This document shows positions 1 to 8,103 of a stretch of 64,000 bases of DNA, piece by piece. Under the pieces are notes generated by a model that was not told the origin of the DNA, did no database searches, and saw only the letters and a list, made by a program, of their open reading frames with translations. This stretch comes from Anaerolineaceae bacterium (GTDB taxonomy: Bacteria > Chloroflexota > Anaerolineae > Promineifilales > Promineifilaceae): the NCBI GenBank assembly GCA_002699125.1, contig PABI01000151.1, positions 35,398-99,397 on the forward strand. The letters are read 5' to 3'. The position numbers were made by a program, and so were the translations under genes. Position 1 is the stretch's first letter. Every line of letters starts with the position of its first letter.

Positions 1-2
1 GT

Positions 3-362
3 GACAAACAGTTTTTTGCGCTCGGTATCTTGCTGCTCATTCCGGCACTGCTCATTGGTGTAACCGGCATTTTGCATTCCGTTTTTGGCATTTCGGCCCC
101 GATGAACAATATGTTTGACTATTTGCGCAGCAGCCCGCTGTTGGCCTGGCTTGTGCATCCAGCCGTGATCCTGGGTGGCTTGGCTGCGGCGTTCATTTTG
201 AACGCGGTGCCGGTGTTGCAAATTAGCGTGCGCAATCAGGAAGAAGCGTTGGTCGGATCGCTGACGATTCGTAAGGGGTATTGGCTGCACCTTGGCGTGT
301 TGGTGACGGCCGTACTTTTTGTGCTGGTTATCTTTCTTTACTTATTGGTTGAGAATTTGTAG
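3..362 (+). CDS. membrane protein, 5' end outside window
   Basis: The reading frame is open from base 3 with no stop upstream, so the gene begins before the window; only about 119 C-terminal residues are seen. They contain three hydrophobic stretches (LLLIPALLIGVTGIL near the start, AWLVHPAVILGGLAAAFIL in the middle, HLGVLVTAVLFVLVIFLYLL at the end), so this is an integral membrane protein. A TTG at 30 is a possible but unlikely internal start. No family is recognised. It converges on the ectoine deacetylase gene, with only 4 bases between the two stop codons. Confidence 0.6.
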   Translation, partial: DKQFFALGILLLIPALLIGVTGILHSVFGISAPMNNMFDYLRSSPLLAWLVHPAVILGGLAAAFILNAVPVLQISVRNQEEALVGSLTIRKGYWLHLGVLVTAVLFVLVIFLYLLVENL

Positions 363-366
363 GGCT

Positions 367-1392
367 TCAAGATGGCTCAGACGCTTGCTTTAGATCGTGA
401 GCTATGAGCGCGACACAGTCGCCAACTTCTACAAATCCTGGCCCTCTTGTGCCAATTAAAATGCCGCTGGTGAGGGCATTGATGATTTGCGGTTCCTGTT
501 TGGGATGGTGAGCAAAGTGTACCTGTCCCAGCGGTTGGTCTTTTAGCACTGTGTTGCCCAGTTCAAAAAAGGGCTCGTAGATGCCATCAGCCAGGACGTA
601 ATGGTAGTTTTCGGTATCCGGTGTTTCCATCAGGCGCATGGGAGGCAGGTTGCGCGCCTTACAAGTAACAATGTCTCCTTGCATAATGTTGAAATGTTTT
701 AGGAAGTTGCGGGTGCCGATTTCAGCCAGTTTTAAGGTGGAAGGTGTGAGACGGCCGTTTCCGCCAATCTCGGCACACAAAAAAACCTTGCCCATCTGCT
801 CCACTGCATAGTCCAGCAAACCTTCCCCGGTGAACTCCTCCATAATCAGCCCAACCGGTGCCTGAAATGCTTCCAGTGCAGCGCGCGTCGCTGCCATCTG
901 CTCAGCGTTGTCCAGGTAGTGCATGCTGATGTACGGGTATAAATCCAGTGAATAGCCACCGGAATGCAGATCCAGCACGGCATCGCACAGCGGCAAAATA
1001 ATTGCGTTCACATAGTGAGCGATAATCTGGGTAATGGTTCCATTGGGTCGCCCGGGGAAAGAACGGTTCATGTCCCGGCCGTCTAGCGGCGATACTCGCT
1101 GTCCGGCGGTTACCGCTGGCAAGTTTAGTGCGGGCAAAATGATGATTCGGCCCTGGACTTGCTCTGGCTCTAGTTCTCTGGCCAGTTTCAGCAGACAAAC
1201 CGGCCCCTCATATTCGCCACCGTGACTGCCGCCGACCAATAAAGCTGTGGGGCCACGGCCGTTTTTGATCATAACAATAGGCAGCAGCACTTTACCCCAG
1301 GCGGAGTTATTGCGCGAGTGTGGGACTCGCAAATAACTTATTTGCTTACCCTCTTTTTCATAATCGATATTGGTTTGTACCGGGGTTTCCAT
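367..1392 (-). CDS. doeB: N-acetyl-L-2,4-diaminobutyrate deacetylase (DoeB/EutE)
   Basis: Zinc-dependent deacetylase of the succinylglutamate desuccinylase/aspartoacylase family, 341 residues, normal for DoeB. It would remove acetate from N-alpha-acetyl-diaminobutyrate, the product of ectoine hydrolase, in the cytoplasm. Visible motifs are GGSHGGEYEGP (first zinc His and Glu), the substrate-binding stretch DGRDMNRSFPGRP, LDLHSGG (second zinc His) and EIGGNG (catalytic Glu region). It lies 130 bp downstream of the ectoine hydrolase gene on the same strand, the usual doeA-doeB partnership. The specific assignment rests on strong resemblance to DoeB plus the surrounding ectoine genes; a generic aspartoacylase is the alternative. 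Confidence 0.85.
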   Translation of the reverse strand: METPVQTNIDYEKEGKQISYLRVPHSRNNSAWGKVLLPIVMIKNGRGPTALLVGGSHGGEYEGPVCLLKLARELEPEQVQGRIIILPALNLPAVTAGQRVSPLDGRDMNRSFPGRPNGTITQIIAHYVNAIILPLCDAVLDLHSGGYSLDLYPYISMHYLDNAEQMAATRAALEAFQAPVGLIMEEFTGEGLLDYAVEQMGKVFLCAEIGGNGRLTPSTLKLAEIGTRNFLKHFNIMQGDIVTCKARNLPPMRLMETPDTENYHYVLADGIYEPFFELGNTVLKDQPLGQVHFAHHPKQEPQIINALTSGILIGTRGPGFVEVGDCVALIAHDLKQASEPS

Positions 1393-1411
1393 GAAAATTC
1401 CTTCCCGTTTT

Positions 1412-1520
1412 AAGTAAATGCCGGAAAGTTGCTTTAAAAACTAAAGGCCGAAAGGCATTTACTTATAAGGAGAACGGAAGTACATCTTGGCATTTGTTTT
1501 AAAGTTACTTTCCGTTCTCC
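1412..1520. repeat. two hairpins between doeA and doeB
   Basis: Two inverted repeats fill the 130-bp gap. The first pairs AAGTAAATGCC (1412-1422) with GGCATTTACTT (1454-1464). The second pairs GGAGAACGGAAGTA (1469-1482) with TACTTTCCGTTCTCC (1506-1520), with one extra base. In the doeA-doeB transcript they would form intercistronic hairpins; there is no long U-tract, so processing or stabilisation is likelier than termination. Confidence 0.6.
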
Positions 1521-1522
1521 AC

Positions 1523-2680
1523 TTAAGCTACAAATAGCTTGCGCTCTAGATTGGTAATAATTTCACAGCCATTTTCAGTTACCCGCACCGTTTCAGAAAA
1601 GCCGATGCCCCCTTTGCCGGGAATTTGCGCCCAGGGAATTAAGTGGAAGGTCATGTTGGGTTGCAGCGCTCTCGTTTCGTTTTGCACCAGGCTGAGGATG
1701 TGCCCCTCGCCCCAATCCGGCGGCAAGCCTATACCGACAGAGTAGCCAGTGCGGGAGCCTTGCTGAGCGCCCAATCGGGAACCGGCAATCACGGCGCGCC
1801 CGGCGGCATCAACCGCATGGGAAGTTACACCGGGTTTAATTGTTTGCAGGCACGCATCCATTGCCTCCTGCACCAGCTTTTCGGCTTCCCATAAGCTGTC
1901 GTCTGGCTCGCCTACAAAGACCGTGCGCATCATGGGGGCATGATACCGCTTTAGACAGCCGCTCACTTCCAGGAAAACCGGCTCGCCAGTCTGAACAACC
2001 CGGTCGGTCCAGGTGGCGTGGCCAATCGCGCCGCGCTCGCCCGAGGCAATAAATGGTTGAATAGAAGGCCATTCGCTGCCAGCCTTGATCATAGCGTAAT
2101 GAATCTCGGCGGCCACGTCTCCTTCGGTTACGCCAGCGGCTACGGCATCAATGCCGGCCTTCATGCCCGCTTCCGTGGTTTTAGCCACCTGCTGTATCAA
2201 GGCAATTTCTTCTTCTGATTTGATGAGCCGCCCAGCTTCGACGATGCCGGAGCAATCCACAAACGTGGCATTCGGGCATTGGGTGAAGAGGATTTCTTGT
2301 TGAACGGCCGTAAAAAACCAGCAGTTCCGCTCAATGCCAATCCGTTTCTTTTCCAGGCCAAACTCGGCCAGCGCCCGCGCCAACTGCACAATGGGATTTT
2401 GGGTGTCTTCGTACGGCCGTCGCTCAGCCAGCCATGTATACACCTCCATCCCACTGTCCTCTAACCGGCGGCAGACGGCAAACGGTTCTCCCGTCAGAGG
2501 AATGACGACCGCATTGAAGTAGTAATGACCTGGGCTTTCAAACCCGGTGAGGTAGCAAATATTTTCCGGTGTTGTGCTGATAACAACTTCTACCTCCTGT
2601 TCAACCATTCGCTGCCGCAGTTCTTGCAAGCGACGTTCATACTCGACCATGGAAAAGACCAGATCATTTCGCTGACGCAT
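1523..2680 (-). CDS. doeA: ectoine hydrolase (DoeA/EutD), M24 peptidase fold
   Basis: 385-residue member of the creatinase/aminopeptidase-P (pita-bread) family, the length usual for ectoine hydrolase. DoeA opens the ectoine ring to N-acetyl-diaminobutyrate. The N-terminal creatinase-like domain (to about residue 150) carries the family phrase STPENICYLTGFESPGHYYF. The C-terminal catalytic domain has EVSGCLKRYHAPMMRTVFVG and a GYSVGIGLPPDWGEG segment. The metal ligands of true aminopeptidases are not all kept, as in other DoeA proteins. The gene is divergent from the GntR regulator and followed by doeB. Residue MVEYERRL at about position 11 is an alternative start. Two paralogues lie at 8104 and 12620. 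Confidence 0.85.
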   Translation of the reverse strand: MRQRNDLVFSMVEYERRLQELRQRMVEQEVEVVISTTPENICYLTGFESPGHYYFNAVVIPLTGEPFAVCRRLEDSGMEVYTWLAERRPYEDTQNPIVQLARALAEFGLEKKRIGIERNCWFFTAVQQEILFTQCPNATFVDCSGIVEAGRLIKSEEEIALIQQVAKTTEAGMKAGIDAVAAGVTEGDVAAEIHYAMIKAGSEWPSIQPFIASGERGAIGHATWTDRVVQTGEPVFLEVSGCLKRYHAPMMRTVFVGEPDDSLWEAEKLVQEAMDACLQTIKPGVTSHAVDAAGRAVIAGSRLGAQQGSRTGYSVGIGLPPDWGEGHILSLVQNETRALQPNMTFHLIPWAQIPGKGGIGFSETVRVTENGCEIITNLERKLFVA

Positions 2681-2820
2681 AAAAAGTTCCTCCTATGATG
2701 TGCTATGTTCCCCCGAGTAGCGTGCTGACCATTGTTGTGCAGCCTCCGAAACAGGGGGAATTATGAGAATTGACAGATGATGGAGGTTATGCTACAGTCA
2801 GCTTGCGGCGAGTTGTACTT

Positions 2821-2845
2821 AGGTTGCTACAAGTTGTTACAACCT
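2821..2845. promoter_or_regulatory. candidate GntR operator between doeA and gntR
   Basis: The divergent intergenic region contains an imperfect 25-bp dyad with outer arms AGGTTG and CAACCT around ACAAGTTGT. Nested in it is the perfect palindrome TTGTTACAA (2834-2842). A further small dyad (CTGCT/AGCAG) follows at 2844-2857. FadR-subfamily GntR regulators often bind such short dyads at their own divergent promoters. That this is the operator is inference from position and symmetry. Confidence 0.4.
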
Positions 2846-2921
2846 GCTGCATAGCAGATTATAGCTATTGCCTACTGAAAGTCAAAACGCAACAACATCC
2901 TCAAAACAACACACAAAATCG

Positions 2922-3596
2922 ATGACAACAATGAGCACAGAACAAAACGTAGCTATTGATTCCGATACGATTTATGAAGAAATTCTGGAGCGTATTTGTT
3001 TGCTTGAATATTCGCCGGGGGCCATGCTGAGTGAAAATGCCCTGGCGTCCGAATACGGCGTCAGCCGCAGCGTGATGCGGCGCGTGCTGTGGAAACTGGA
3101 GCAGGATGGCCTGATCAATATTAGTAAAGGATCAGGCGCGGTGGTGACGGCCGTTGACATCAAATCCCTCAAAGAAGTGTACGTCGTGCGTCAAAAACTA
3201 ATCGAATTAGTTGGCGAACTGCGACCAGTGCGCATCACCGACGACATCATTACCAACCTGGAAACATTACAACAGCAAACCCAAGAAATTCGCGGCCAGT
3301 ACGATCCCAAAGCGCTGGGCAGACTTTACTACTCTTTTCACCTCGAAATGCTTAAGGCTATCCGCAACACCTTCCTCAGCGAAATCACCGACAAACTCTA
3401 TCACCGCACGGCTCGCGTCTGGTTGCAGCTTTTGCCAGACCTGAATTGGGAAGAAGAAGTTGACCTCATGGTTGATGAGATTCAAGGCGTATTGGAAGCT
3501 TTACGCAACAGCGATATGCCCACTGTGGCTCAGGTGCGACGCGAGCATATGGCCATGCTTTTGCAACGAATAAACAATTACTTGGGGGATGCCTGA
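2922..3596 (+). CDS. GntR family (FadR/FCD subfamily) transcriptional regulator
   Basis: A winged helix-turn-helix (about residues 15-75; SENALASEYGVSRSVMRRVL is the recognition region) is followed by an all-helical FCD-type ligand domain. About 225 residues fits this subfamily. It is probably the local repressor of ectoine uptake and breakdown, with an ectoine degradation intermediate as inducer (inference from position between doeA and ehuB). Most proteobacterial ectoine clusters instead use EnuR, a MocR-type protein with an aminotransferase domain, which this lacks. The start is uncertain: TTG 2868, ATG 2922 or ATG 2931; none has a clear ribosome binding site. Confidence 0.8.
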   Translation: MTTMSTEQNVAIDSDTIYEEILERICLLEYSPGAMLSENALASEYGVSRSVMRRVLWKLEQDGLINISKGSGAVVTAVDIKSLKEVYVVRQKLIELVGELRPVRITDDIITNLETLQQQTQEIRGQYDPKALGRLYYSFHLEMLKAIRNTFLSEITDKLYHRTARVWLQLLPDLNWEEEVDLMVDEIQGVLEALRNSDMPTVAQVRREHMAMLLQRINNYLGDA

Positions 3597-3691
3597 ACCA
3601 CGAAAAGAATTAGAGCTTATTTGGCAAAGGAGGTGGCTATAGAGAGAACCGATCCGTTTTAAAAATCTGAAGTGATTTCGTAATGTATGCC

Positions 3692-3795
3692 AACCACAGA
3701 AAGTGTTTGAAAAACGAAACGCGATTTCTCTGTGGTTTGCTCAGTAAAAGCCAATTCTGCATCTGGTTTATTTCAGAATTCTTTTCGGCTTTTAC
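3692..3795. repeat. paired hairpins in the ehuB leader
   Basis: AACCACAGA (3692-3700) pairs with TCTGTGGTT (3729-3737). Then GTAAAAGCC plus AATTCTG (3744-3759) pairs with CAGAATT (3774-3780) and GGCTTTTAC (3787-3795), with a 6-base bulge. Both lie in the 229-bp gap before ehuB and would form stem-loops in its 5' leader. No riboswitch class is recognised. Confidence 0.5.
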
Positions 3796-3825
3796 ACATC
3801 TCTCAGAAAAGATTAGGAGGAGAAA

Positions 3826-4776
3826 ATGCATTTTCGCAAGTTTTTGACGTTAATTGGAATGTGCTTGATTTTAGTGTTGGCAATTGGTGCCTGCGGCGGT
3901 GATGCTGCTGAGCCAGAGGCAGCCGACACAACGCAAGAGGATGGCGGCGATACGGAAGAGATGGCCGAAGAAACAACCCTGGAACGGGTCCGCCGTGAAG
4001 GTGTGATCCGGGTTGGATTTGCCAATGAGAATCCTTACGCCTTTGCTCAGCCAGACGGCACGCTTTCCGGGGAAGCTGTAGAAGTTGCCCGCGAAGTTTT
4101 TAGCCGTATGGGTATCGAAGAGATGGAAGGCGTTCTCACGGAGTTCGGCTCACTCATTCCTGGCTTACAGGCCGGTCGTTTTGACGCCATTACCGCCGGG
4201 ATGTATGTCAATCCCACTCGCTGTGAGCAAGTCCTCTTTGCCGATCCGGAATACACCATTGGTGATGCCTTGATTGTCGCTGCTGGAAACCCCCTTGATC
4301 TGCACAGCTACGAAGACATTGCTGCCAATCCTGATGTAACCGTGGGCACCGGCGCTGGCTATCTGGAAAATGATTACATGATGGCCGTTGGCGTGTCTGA
4401 AGACCAGATTGTGAACTTCCCCGATGATCCATCCGGATTTGCCGGTTTGCAGGCGGGCCAGATTGATGCCTGGACTGGCACACGACCCACGCTGCTGCGC
4501 ACGCTGGCCGACGCCGGGACAGATGAGTTCGAGCTGGCCGATCCGTTTGAGCAACCAGTCATTGATGGCGCACCCGCTGTAAATTACGGTGCGGCCGCTT
4601 TCCGCTATGAAGATGAATCGCTTCGCCAGGAATTCAATACTCACTTGGAAGCCGTTAAAGAAGAAGGCATGTTGATTGAACTCATTGGTCAGTTCGAGGG
4701 ATTTGATGAAGGCGCATTGCCTGGAGATACAAAAGCTGAGGACATTTGCCCGGACGCTTACGCCGATATCGAATAA
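3826..4776 (+). CDS. ehuB: ectoine/hydroxyectoine ABC transporter substrate-binding protein EhuB
   Basis: Family 3 periplasmic solute-binding protein anchored as a lipoprotein. An N-terminal hydrophobic segment ends in the lipobox LAIGAC, followed by a low-complexity acidic linker (residues about 25-48) typical of exported lipoproteins. The fold motifs RREGVIRVGFANENPYAF and FDAITAGMYVNPTRCEQVLFADPEY match ectoine-type binding proteins. The best-supported role is capturing ectoine outside the membrane for EhuCD/EhuA, encoded 4.5 kb downstream with catabolic genes in between. A strong ribosome binding site (AGGAGG) precedes the ATG. A generic polar amino acid binder is the alternative. Confidence 0.82.
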   Translation: MHFRKFLTLIGMCLILVLAIGACGGDAAEPEAADTTQEDGGDTEEMAEETTLERVRREGVIRVGFANENPYAFAQPDGTLSGEAVEVAREVFSRMGIEEMEGVLTEFGSLIPGLQAGRFDAITAGMYVNPTRCEQVLFADPEYTIGDALIVAAGNPLDLHSYEDIAANPDVTVGTGAGYLENDYMMAVGVSEDQIVNFPDDPSGFAGLQAGQIDAWTGTRPTLLRTLADAGTDEFELADPFEQPVIDGAPAVNYGAAAFRYEDESLRQEFNTHLEAVKEEGMLIELIGQFEGFDEGALPGDTKAEDICPDAYADIE

Positions 4777-4812
4777 CTTGCCAGACTTTCAGTAAAACGA
4801 AGATCAGGAAGA

Positions 4813-4843
4813 AGCCTGGCAGGTGATTTTTACCTGCCAGGCT
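4813..4843 (+). terminator. hairpin after ehuB
   Basis: A perfect 12-bp stem, AGCCTGGCAGGT (4813-4824) and ACCTGCCAGGCT (4832-4843), has a 7-base T-rich loop. Only TTTC follows, so termination would be partial. Such a stem after a binding-protein gene usually protects its mRNA and lets the binding protein outnumber downstream products. Confidence 0.65.
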
Positions 4844-4859
4844 TTCATGGAGAAACAAG

Positions 4860-6116
4860 ATGCAAATCTTTGAGCAGGTGGAATCCCAGGTTAGGAGCTA
4901 CATCAGGGCCTTTCCTACAGTTTTTGCCAAAGGCAAAGGTGCCACACTTTATGACGAACAGGGCAAGGCATATATTGATTTCTTTGCCGGTGCCGGAACG
5001 CTGAACTACGGTCACAACAACGAAGCCATTACCACGGCGATGATCGATTATTTGCAAAATGATGGTGTCGTGCATGGGCTGGACATGGGCACGTCGGCCA
5101 AGAAAAAATTTCTGCAAACCTTCAGCGAAACAATTCTGGCGCCGCGCAATCTCAATTACAAAATTCAGTTTACAGGTCCCACGGGCACCAACTGCGTGGA
5201 GACGGCGCTCAAGCTGGCGCGGCGGGTAAAGGGTCGGTCGAATGTTGTTTCTTTCACGAATGGTTTTCATGGATTGACGATGGGGGCAACGGCCGTTACC
5301 GGCAACAAGAACTACCGCCACGAATCCTACATCAACCGCTCCAACGTCTCCTTTATGCCTTACGATGGCTACCTGGGACCAGACTTCAACACAATCAACT
5401 ATTTGCGCAAGGCGCTGGAAGATAACAGCAGCGGCCTGGACATTCCGGCGGCCGTTATTGTAGAAACGGTACAGGCCGAAGGTGGCGTTAACGTCGCCAG
5501 CTTCGAGTGGCTGCGCCAGCTGGAGCAAGTGTGCCGCGATCACGATATTTTGTTGATTATTGATGATATTCAGGTGGGCAACGGCCGTTCCGGAGACTTT
5601 TTCAGCTTCGAGGCCGCCGGTATCTCGCCCGACATGGTCACTGTTTCCAAGTCCATTGGCGGCGGCCTGCCCATGGCCATCCTGCTGCTCAAGCCGGAGC
5701 TGGACGCCTGGAAACCGGGTGAACACACCGGCACCTTCCGCGGCAACAACCTGGCTTTTGTGGCCTCAACGGCCGCCATCGCCACCTACTGGCAAAACGA
5801 TGCATTCAGCCAATCGGTGAAGCGCAAGTCAAGCATTCTCAAAGACGAGCTGGAAAAGACGGCGCAGGAGTTCCCCTCCCTGCAAGCTAACGTACGCGGC
5901 CGTGGATTACTCTATGGCCTGGAGATTCCCGCTGCCGGCTTTGCCAAAAAAGTGTCGCAGCGCGCCTTTGAAAAAGGGCTGGTCATCGAACTATCCGGCG
6001 CGCGCAGCCAGGTGGTCAAATTCCTGCCGCCCCTCATCATTGAGGAAGACGCATTGCACAAGGGCATTGAGATTGTAAACGAGGCAATTGCCGAGACGGT
6101 AAACGGTAATCAGTAA
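4860..6116 (+). CDS. ectB: diaminobutyrate--2-oxoglutarate aminotransferase, EctB-like (catabolic DoeD role)
   Basis: PLP-dependent class III aminotransferase, 418 residues. It reads like EctB along its whole length: FAGAGTLNYGHNN, GPTGTNCVETALKLARR, NVVSFTNGFHGLTMGA, the PLP-binding stretch LLIIDDIQVGNGRSG, and the PLP lysine in VTVSKSIGGGLP. EctB normally makes diaminobutyrate for ectoine synthesis. With no ectA or ectC here and catabolic genes all round, the enzyme probably runs in reverse, removing the gamma-amino group to give aspartate semialdehyde (the DoeD step). Its last codons (VNGNQ and stop) are written by an iterated GTAATC repeat, so the C-terminus may have been modified by repeat insertion. 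Confidence 0.85.
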   Translation: MQIFEQVESQVRSYIRAFPTVFAKGKGATLYDEQGKAYIDFFAGAGTLNYGHNNEAITTAMIDYLQNDGVVHGLDMGTSAKKKFLQTFSETILAPRNLNYKIQFTGPTGTNCVETALKLARRVKGRSNVVSFTNGFHGLTMGATAVTGNKNYRHESYINRSNVSFMPYDGYLGPDFNTINYLRKALEDNSSGLDIPAAVIVETVQAEGGVNVASFEWLRQLEQVCRDHDILLIIDDIQVGNGRSGDFFSFEAAGISPDMVTVSKSIGGGLPMAILLLKPELDAWKPGEHTGTFRGNNLAFVASTAAIATYWQNDAFSQSVKRKSSILKDELEKTAQEFPSLQANVRGRGLLYGLEIPAAGFAKKVSQRAFEKGLVIELSGARSQVVKFLPPLIIEEDALHKGIEIVNEAIAETVNGNQ

Positions 6117-6187
6117 TCGGTATTCCGTAATCGGTAATCGGTTTTGACGACTCACTGTTTACCGATCACCGTTCACCGATAACCGAA
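6104..6187. repeat. iterated-word palindrome overlapping the aminotransferase stop
   Basis: Left arm words (CGGTAATCAGTAATCGGT, then CCGTAATCGGTAATCGG) face right arm words (ACCGATCACCGTTCACCG, then ATAACCG). The TAA stop of the upstream gene is one of the TAA words. This is one of many intergenic palindromes in the window built by repeating a 6-8 base word. Confidence 0.7.
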
Positions 6188-6211
6188 AATCCCACTAGAG
6201 AAAACTGAGCC

Positions 6212-7624
6212 ATGAAAATGTTACTGAATGGGGAATGGGTGGACCGTTCCCAAAAGATTGAGGTACGGAATCCACAGGACAACAGCCTGGTGGATACGGT
6301 GCCGCGGGCAACGGCCGTCGACATGGAAGCCGCGATTGAAGCGGCCGTTGCCGGATTTGAGCGTGCGCGGGCGATGCCAGTACACAAACGGATGGCGATT
6401 TTGCAAAAAACGGCCGATATCCTGGCCGAAAAGCACGAAGAATACGCTCGTGTGATTGCTCAAGAAGGCATCAAAACGATTCGCGAAGCGCGCAAGGAAG
6501 TGACCCGCTGCATCCAGACCATCCGCATTAGCGCCGAGGAAGCGCGCCGCCTCAATGGCGAGACGATTCCGTTTGACCAGATGCCTGGCAGCGAAAACCG
6601 GATGGGCTATTACAGCCGCGAACCGATTGGCGTCATCGGGGCGATTACGCCCTTTAACGACCCGTTGAATTTGGTGGCGCATAAGGTGGGGCCGGGGTTG
6701 GCCGGCGGTAACGCCGTCATTGTCAAGCCGGACACGAAAACGCCGCTGAGCGCCCTTTGGCTGGCCCGCGCCATCCATGACGCCGGCATTCCGCCCGGCG
6801 TGTTGCAAGTGATCACCGGGCCGGGCCGCGAAATTGGCGACCTGCTGGTGACCGATCCACGCGTGCGCATGATCTCGTTTACCGGCGGGCTGAGCACCGG
6901 GGAGGCCCTCATGCGCAAGATGGGCCTGAAAAAGGTAGGCATGGAACTGGGCAGCAACTGCCCGGTCATTGTCATGGACGATGCCGAACTGGAACAGGCG
7001 GTGGCAGCCAACGTCAGCGGCGCATTTTGGGCCGCCGGGCAAAACTGCCTGCACGTGCAGCGCCTCATTGTGCAGGATGGCATTTACAATGAGTTTAAGC
7101 AGCGCTTTGTGACCAAAGCCGAAGCATACCGGGTGGGCGATAAGCTGGACGAGGCTACCGACATGGGACCGTTGATAAATGAAACGGCCGCAAAAAACGT
7201 CGAAAACATGGTGAACGAAGCGGTCGCTGCCGGGGCAACTGTGCTTACCGGCGGCACGCGCGAGGGCACCTTCTACGATCCCACCGTGCTGGAAAACGTG
7301 CCCGATTCCGTGCCGCTGGCCTGCGAAGAGATTTACGGCCCGGTGACGGTACTTTATCGCTTCAGCGAGCTGGAAGAAGCGATTGAGCGGGCCAATGAAG
7401 TGAACTATGGCCTCCAGGCAGGCATCTTCACCCGCGACGTGCAAACCGCTTTTCGTGCTGCTGCCCGGCTGGAGTGCGGTGGCGTGATGATCAATGACAG
7501 CACCGATTACCGCATCGACGCCATGCCCTTTGGCGGCGTCAAAGGCTCAGGCCTGGGGCGCGAAGGCATCAAGTTTGCCTTGCAAGAAATGACCGAACCG
7601 AAGTTGGTTTGTTTCAATTTGTAG
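6212..7624 (+). CDS. NAD(P)-dependent aldehyde dehydrogenase, probable aspartate-semialdehyde dehydrogenase (DoeC)
   Basis: Aldehyde dehydrogenase superfamily, 470 residues, full length. Motifs are the cofactor region APIGVIGAI-like EPIGVIGAITPFNDPLN, NAVIVKPDTKTP, the catalytic glutamate in GMELGSNCPV, the nucleophile cysteine in AAGQNCLH, and EEIYGPV. In this cluster the expected reaction is oxidation of aspartate semialdehyde to aspartate, the last ectoine-specific step (DoeC). The family also includes lactaldehyde, sulfolactaldehyde and succinate semialdehyde enzymes, so substrate is inferred from context. It follows the aminotransferase by 95 bp and is probably in the same operon. Confidence 0.8.
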   Translation: MKMLLNGEWVDRSQKIEVRNPQDNSLVDTVPRATAVDMEAAIEAAVAGFERARAMPVHKRMAILQKTADILAEKHEEYARVIAQEGIKTIREARKEVTRCIQTIRISAEEARRLNGETIPFDQMPGSENRMGYYSREPIGVIGAITPFNDPLNLVAHKVGPGLAGGNAVIVKPDTKTPLSALWLARAIHDAGIPPGVLQVITGPGREIGDLLVTDPRVRMISFTGGLSTGEALMRKMGLKKVGMELGSNCPVIVMDDAELEQAVAANVSGAFWAAGQNCLHVQRLIVQDGIYNEFKQRFVTKAEAYRVGDKLDEATDMGPLINETAAKNVENMVNEAVAAGATVLTGGTREGTFYDPTVLENVPDSVPLACEEIYGPVTVLYRFSELEEAIERANEVNYGLQAGIFTRDVQTAFRAAARLECGGVMINDSTDYRIDAMPFGGVKGSGLGREGIKFALQEMTEPKLVCFNL

Positions 7625-7666
7625 ATGGGCAAACGGTAATTCGTGTACTTATCCGGAGGTGCTGAC

Positions 7667-7885
7667 ATGGTTAAAAATTTGCTGGCACTGGTTGGTGTGC
7701 TGTTGATTCTGGTAGGTGCTTGTTTAGGCACAACCGTGCCCGGCGCAATAATTTGGTCGCTGATAGGTCTTCTGCTAGGCATTGTTCTAACGATTCCCTG
7801 GTGGCGCGACCGGCTGCGCCAAGAGAACAGGTGGTGGGAAAAGCGAGATGAACCGCTGGACACACCGCCTCGGATTCCCAGTTAA
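7667..7885 (+). CDS. small two-helix membrane protein
   Basis: 72 residues with two hydrophobic segments (NLLALVGVLLILVGACLG and GAIIWSLIGLLLGIVLTIPWW) and a charged C-terminal tail rich in Arg, Glu and Pro. The start is fixed by GGAGGT six bases before the ATG. No family is recognised. It sits between the aldehyde dehydrogenase and the second M24 gene on the same strand, so it may be cotranscribed with the ectoine genes. The 218 bp that follow hold no gene, only a repeat. Confidence 0.55.
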   Translation: MVKNLLALVGVLLILVGACLGTTVPGAIIWSLIGLLLGIVLTIPWWRDRLRQENRWWEKRDEPLDTPPRIPS

Positions 7886-8025
7886 TTAACCAACAAGGGG
7901 TACAGAATAGGGCGCTTTATCTAGCGGATCGTTCGGATTCAAATCAGAGAAACATACGTCGTTTGTGTTCTATTCTCAGGAGTTGTCCATGAGCAGGGCA
8001 CACCACGCTGAATGAAAATATATTA

Positions 8026-8098
8026 TCCGCAGATTTCGCAGATTAACACAGATTTTTCTCTGCGTTCTCCGCGCCTCTGCGATTTATTTACGTAGGAG
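8026..8098. repeat. iterated-word repeat before the second M24 gene
   Basis: A chimeric element: ATCCGCAGATTTCGCAGATT on the left and CTCTGCGTTCTCCGCGCCTC on the right, around a T-rich centre. It belongs to the CGCAGAG class of palindromes seen at 48605, 49296, 60198 and 61557. Its downstream edge runs into the AGGAG that serves as the ribosome binding site of the next gene. Confidence 0.6.
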
Positions 8099-8103
8099 AA
8101 GAG

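Noticed and set aside
4845..5726. 293-residue minus-strand frame opposite the aminotransferase
   Set aside because: Shadow of a clear PLP enzyme.
6221..7444. Long minus-strand open frame of 407 residues opposite the aldehyde dehydrogenase gene
   Set aside because: It is the antisense shadow of a clear aldehyde dehydrogenase; composition is low-complexity and no family motif is visible.
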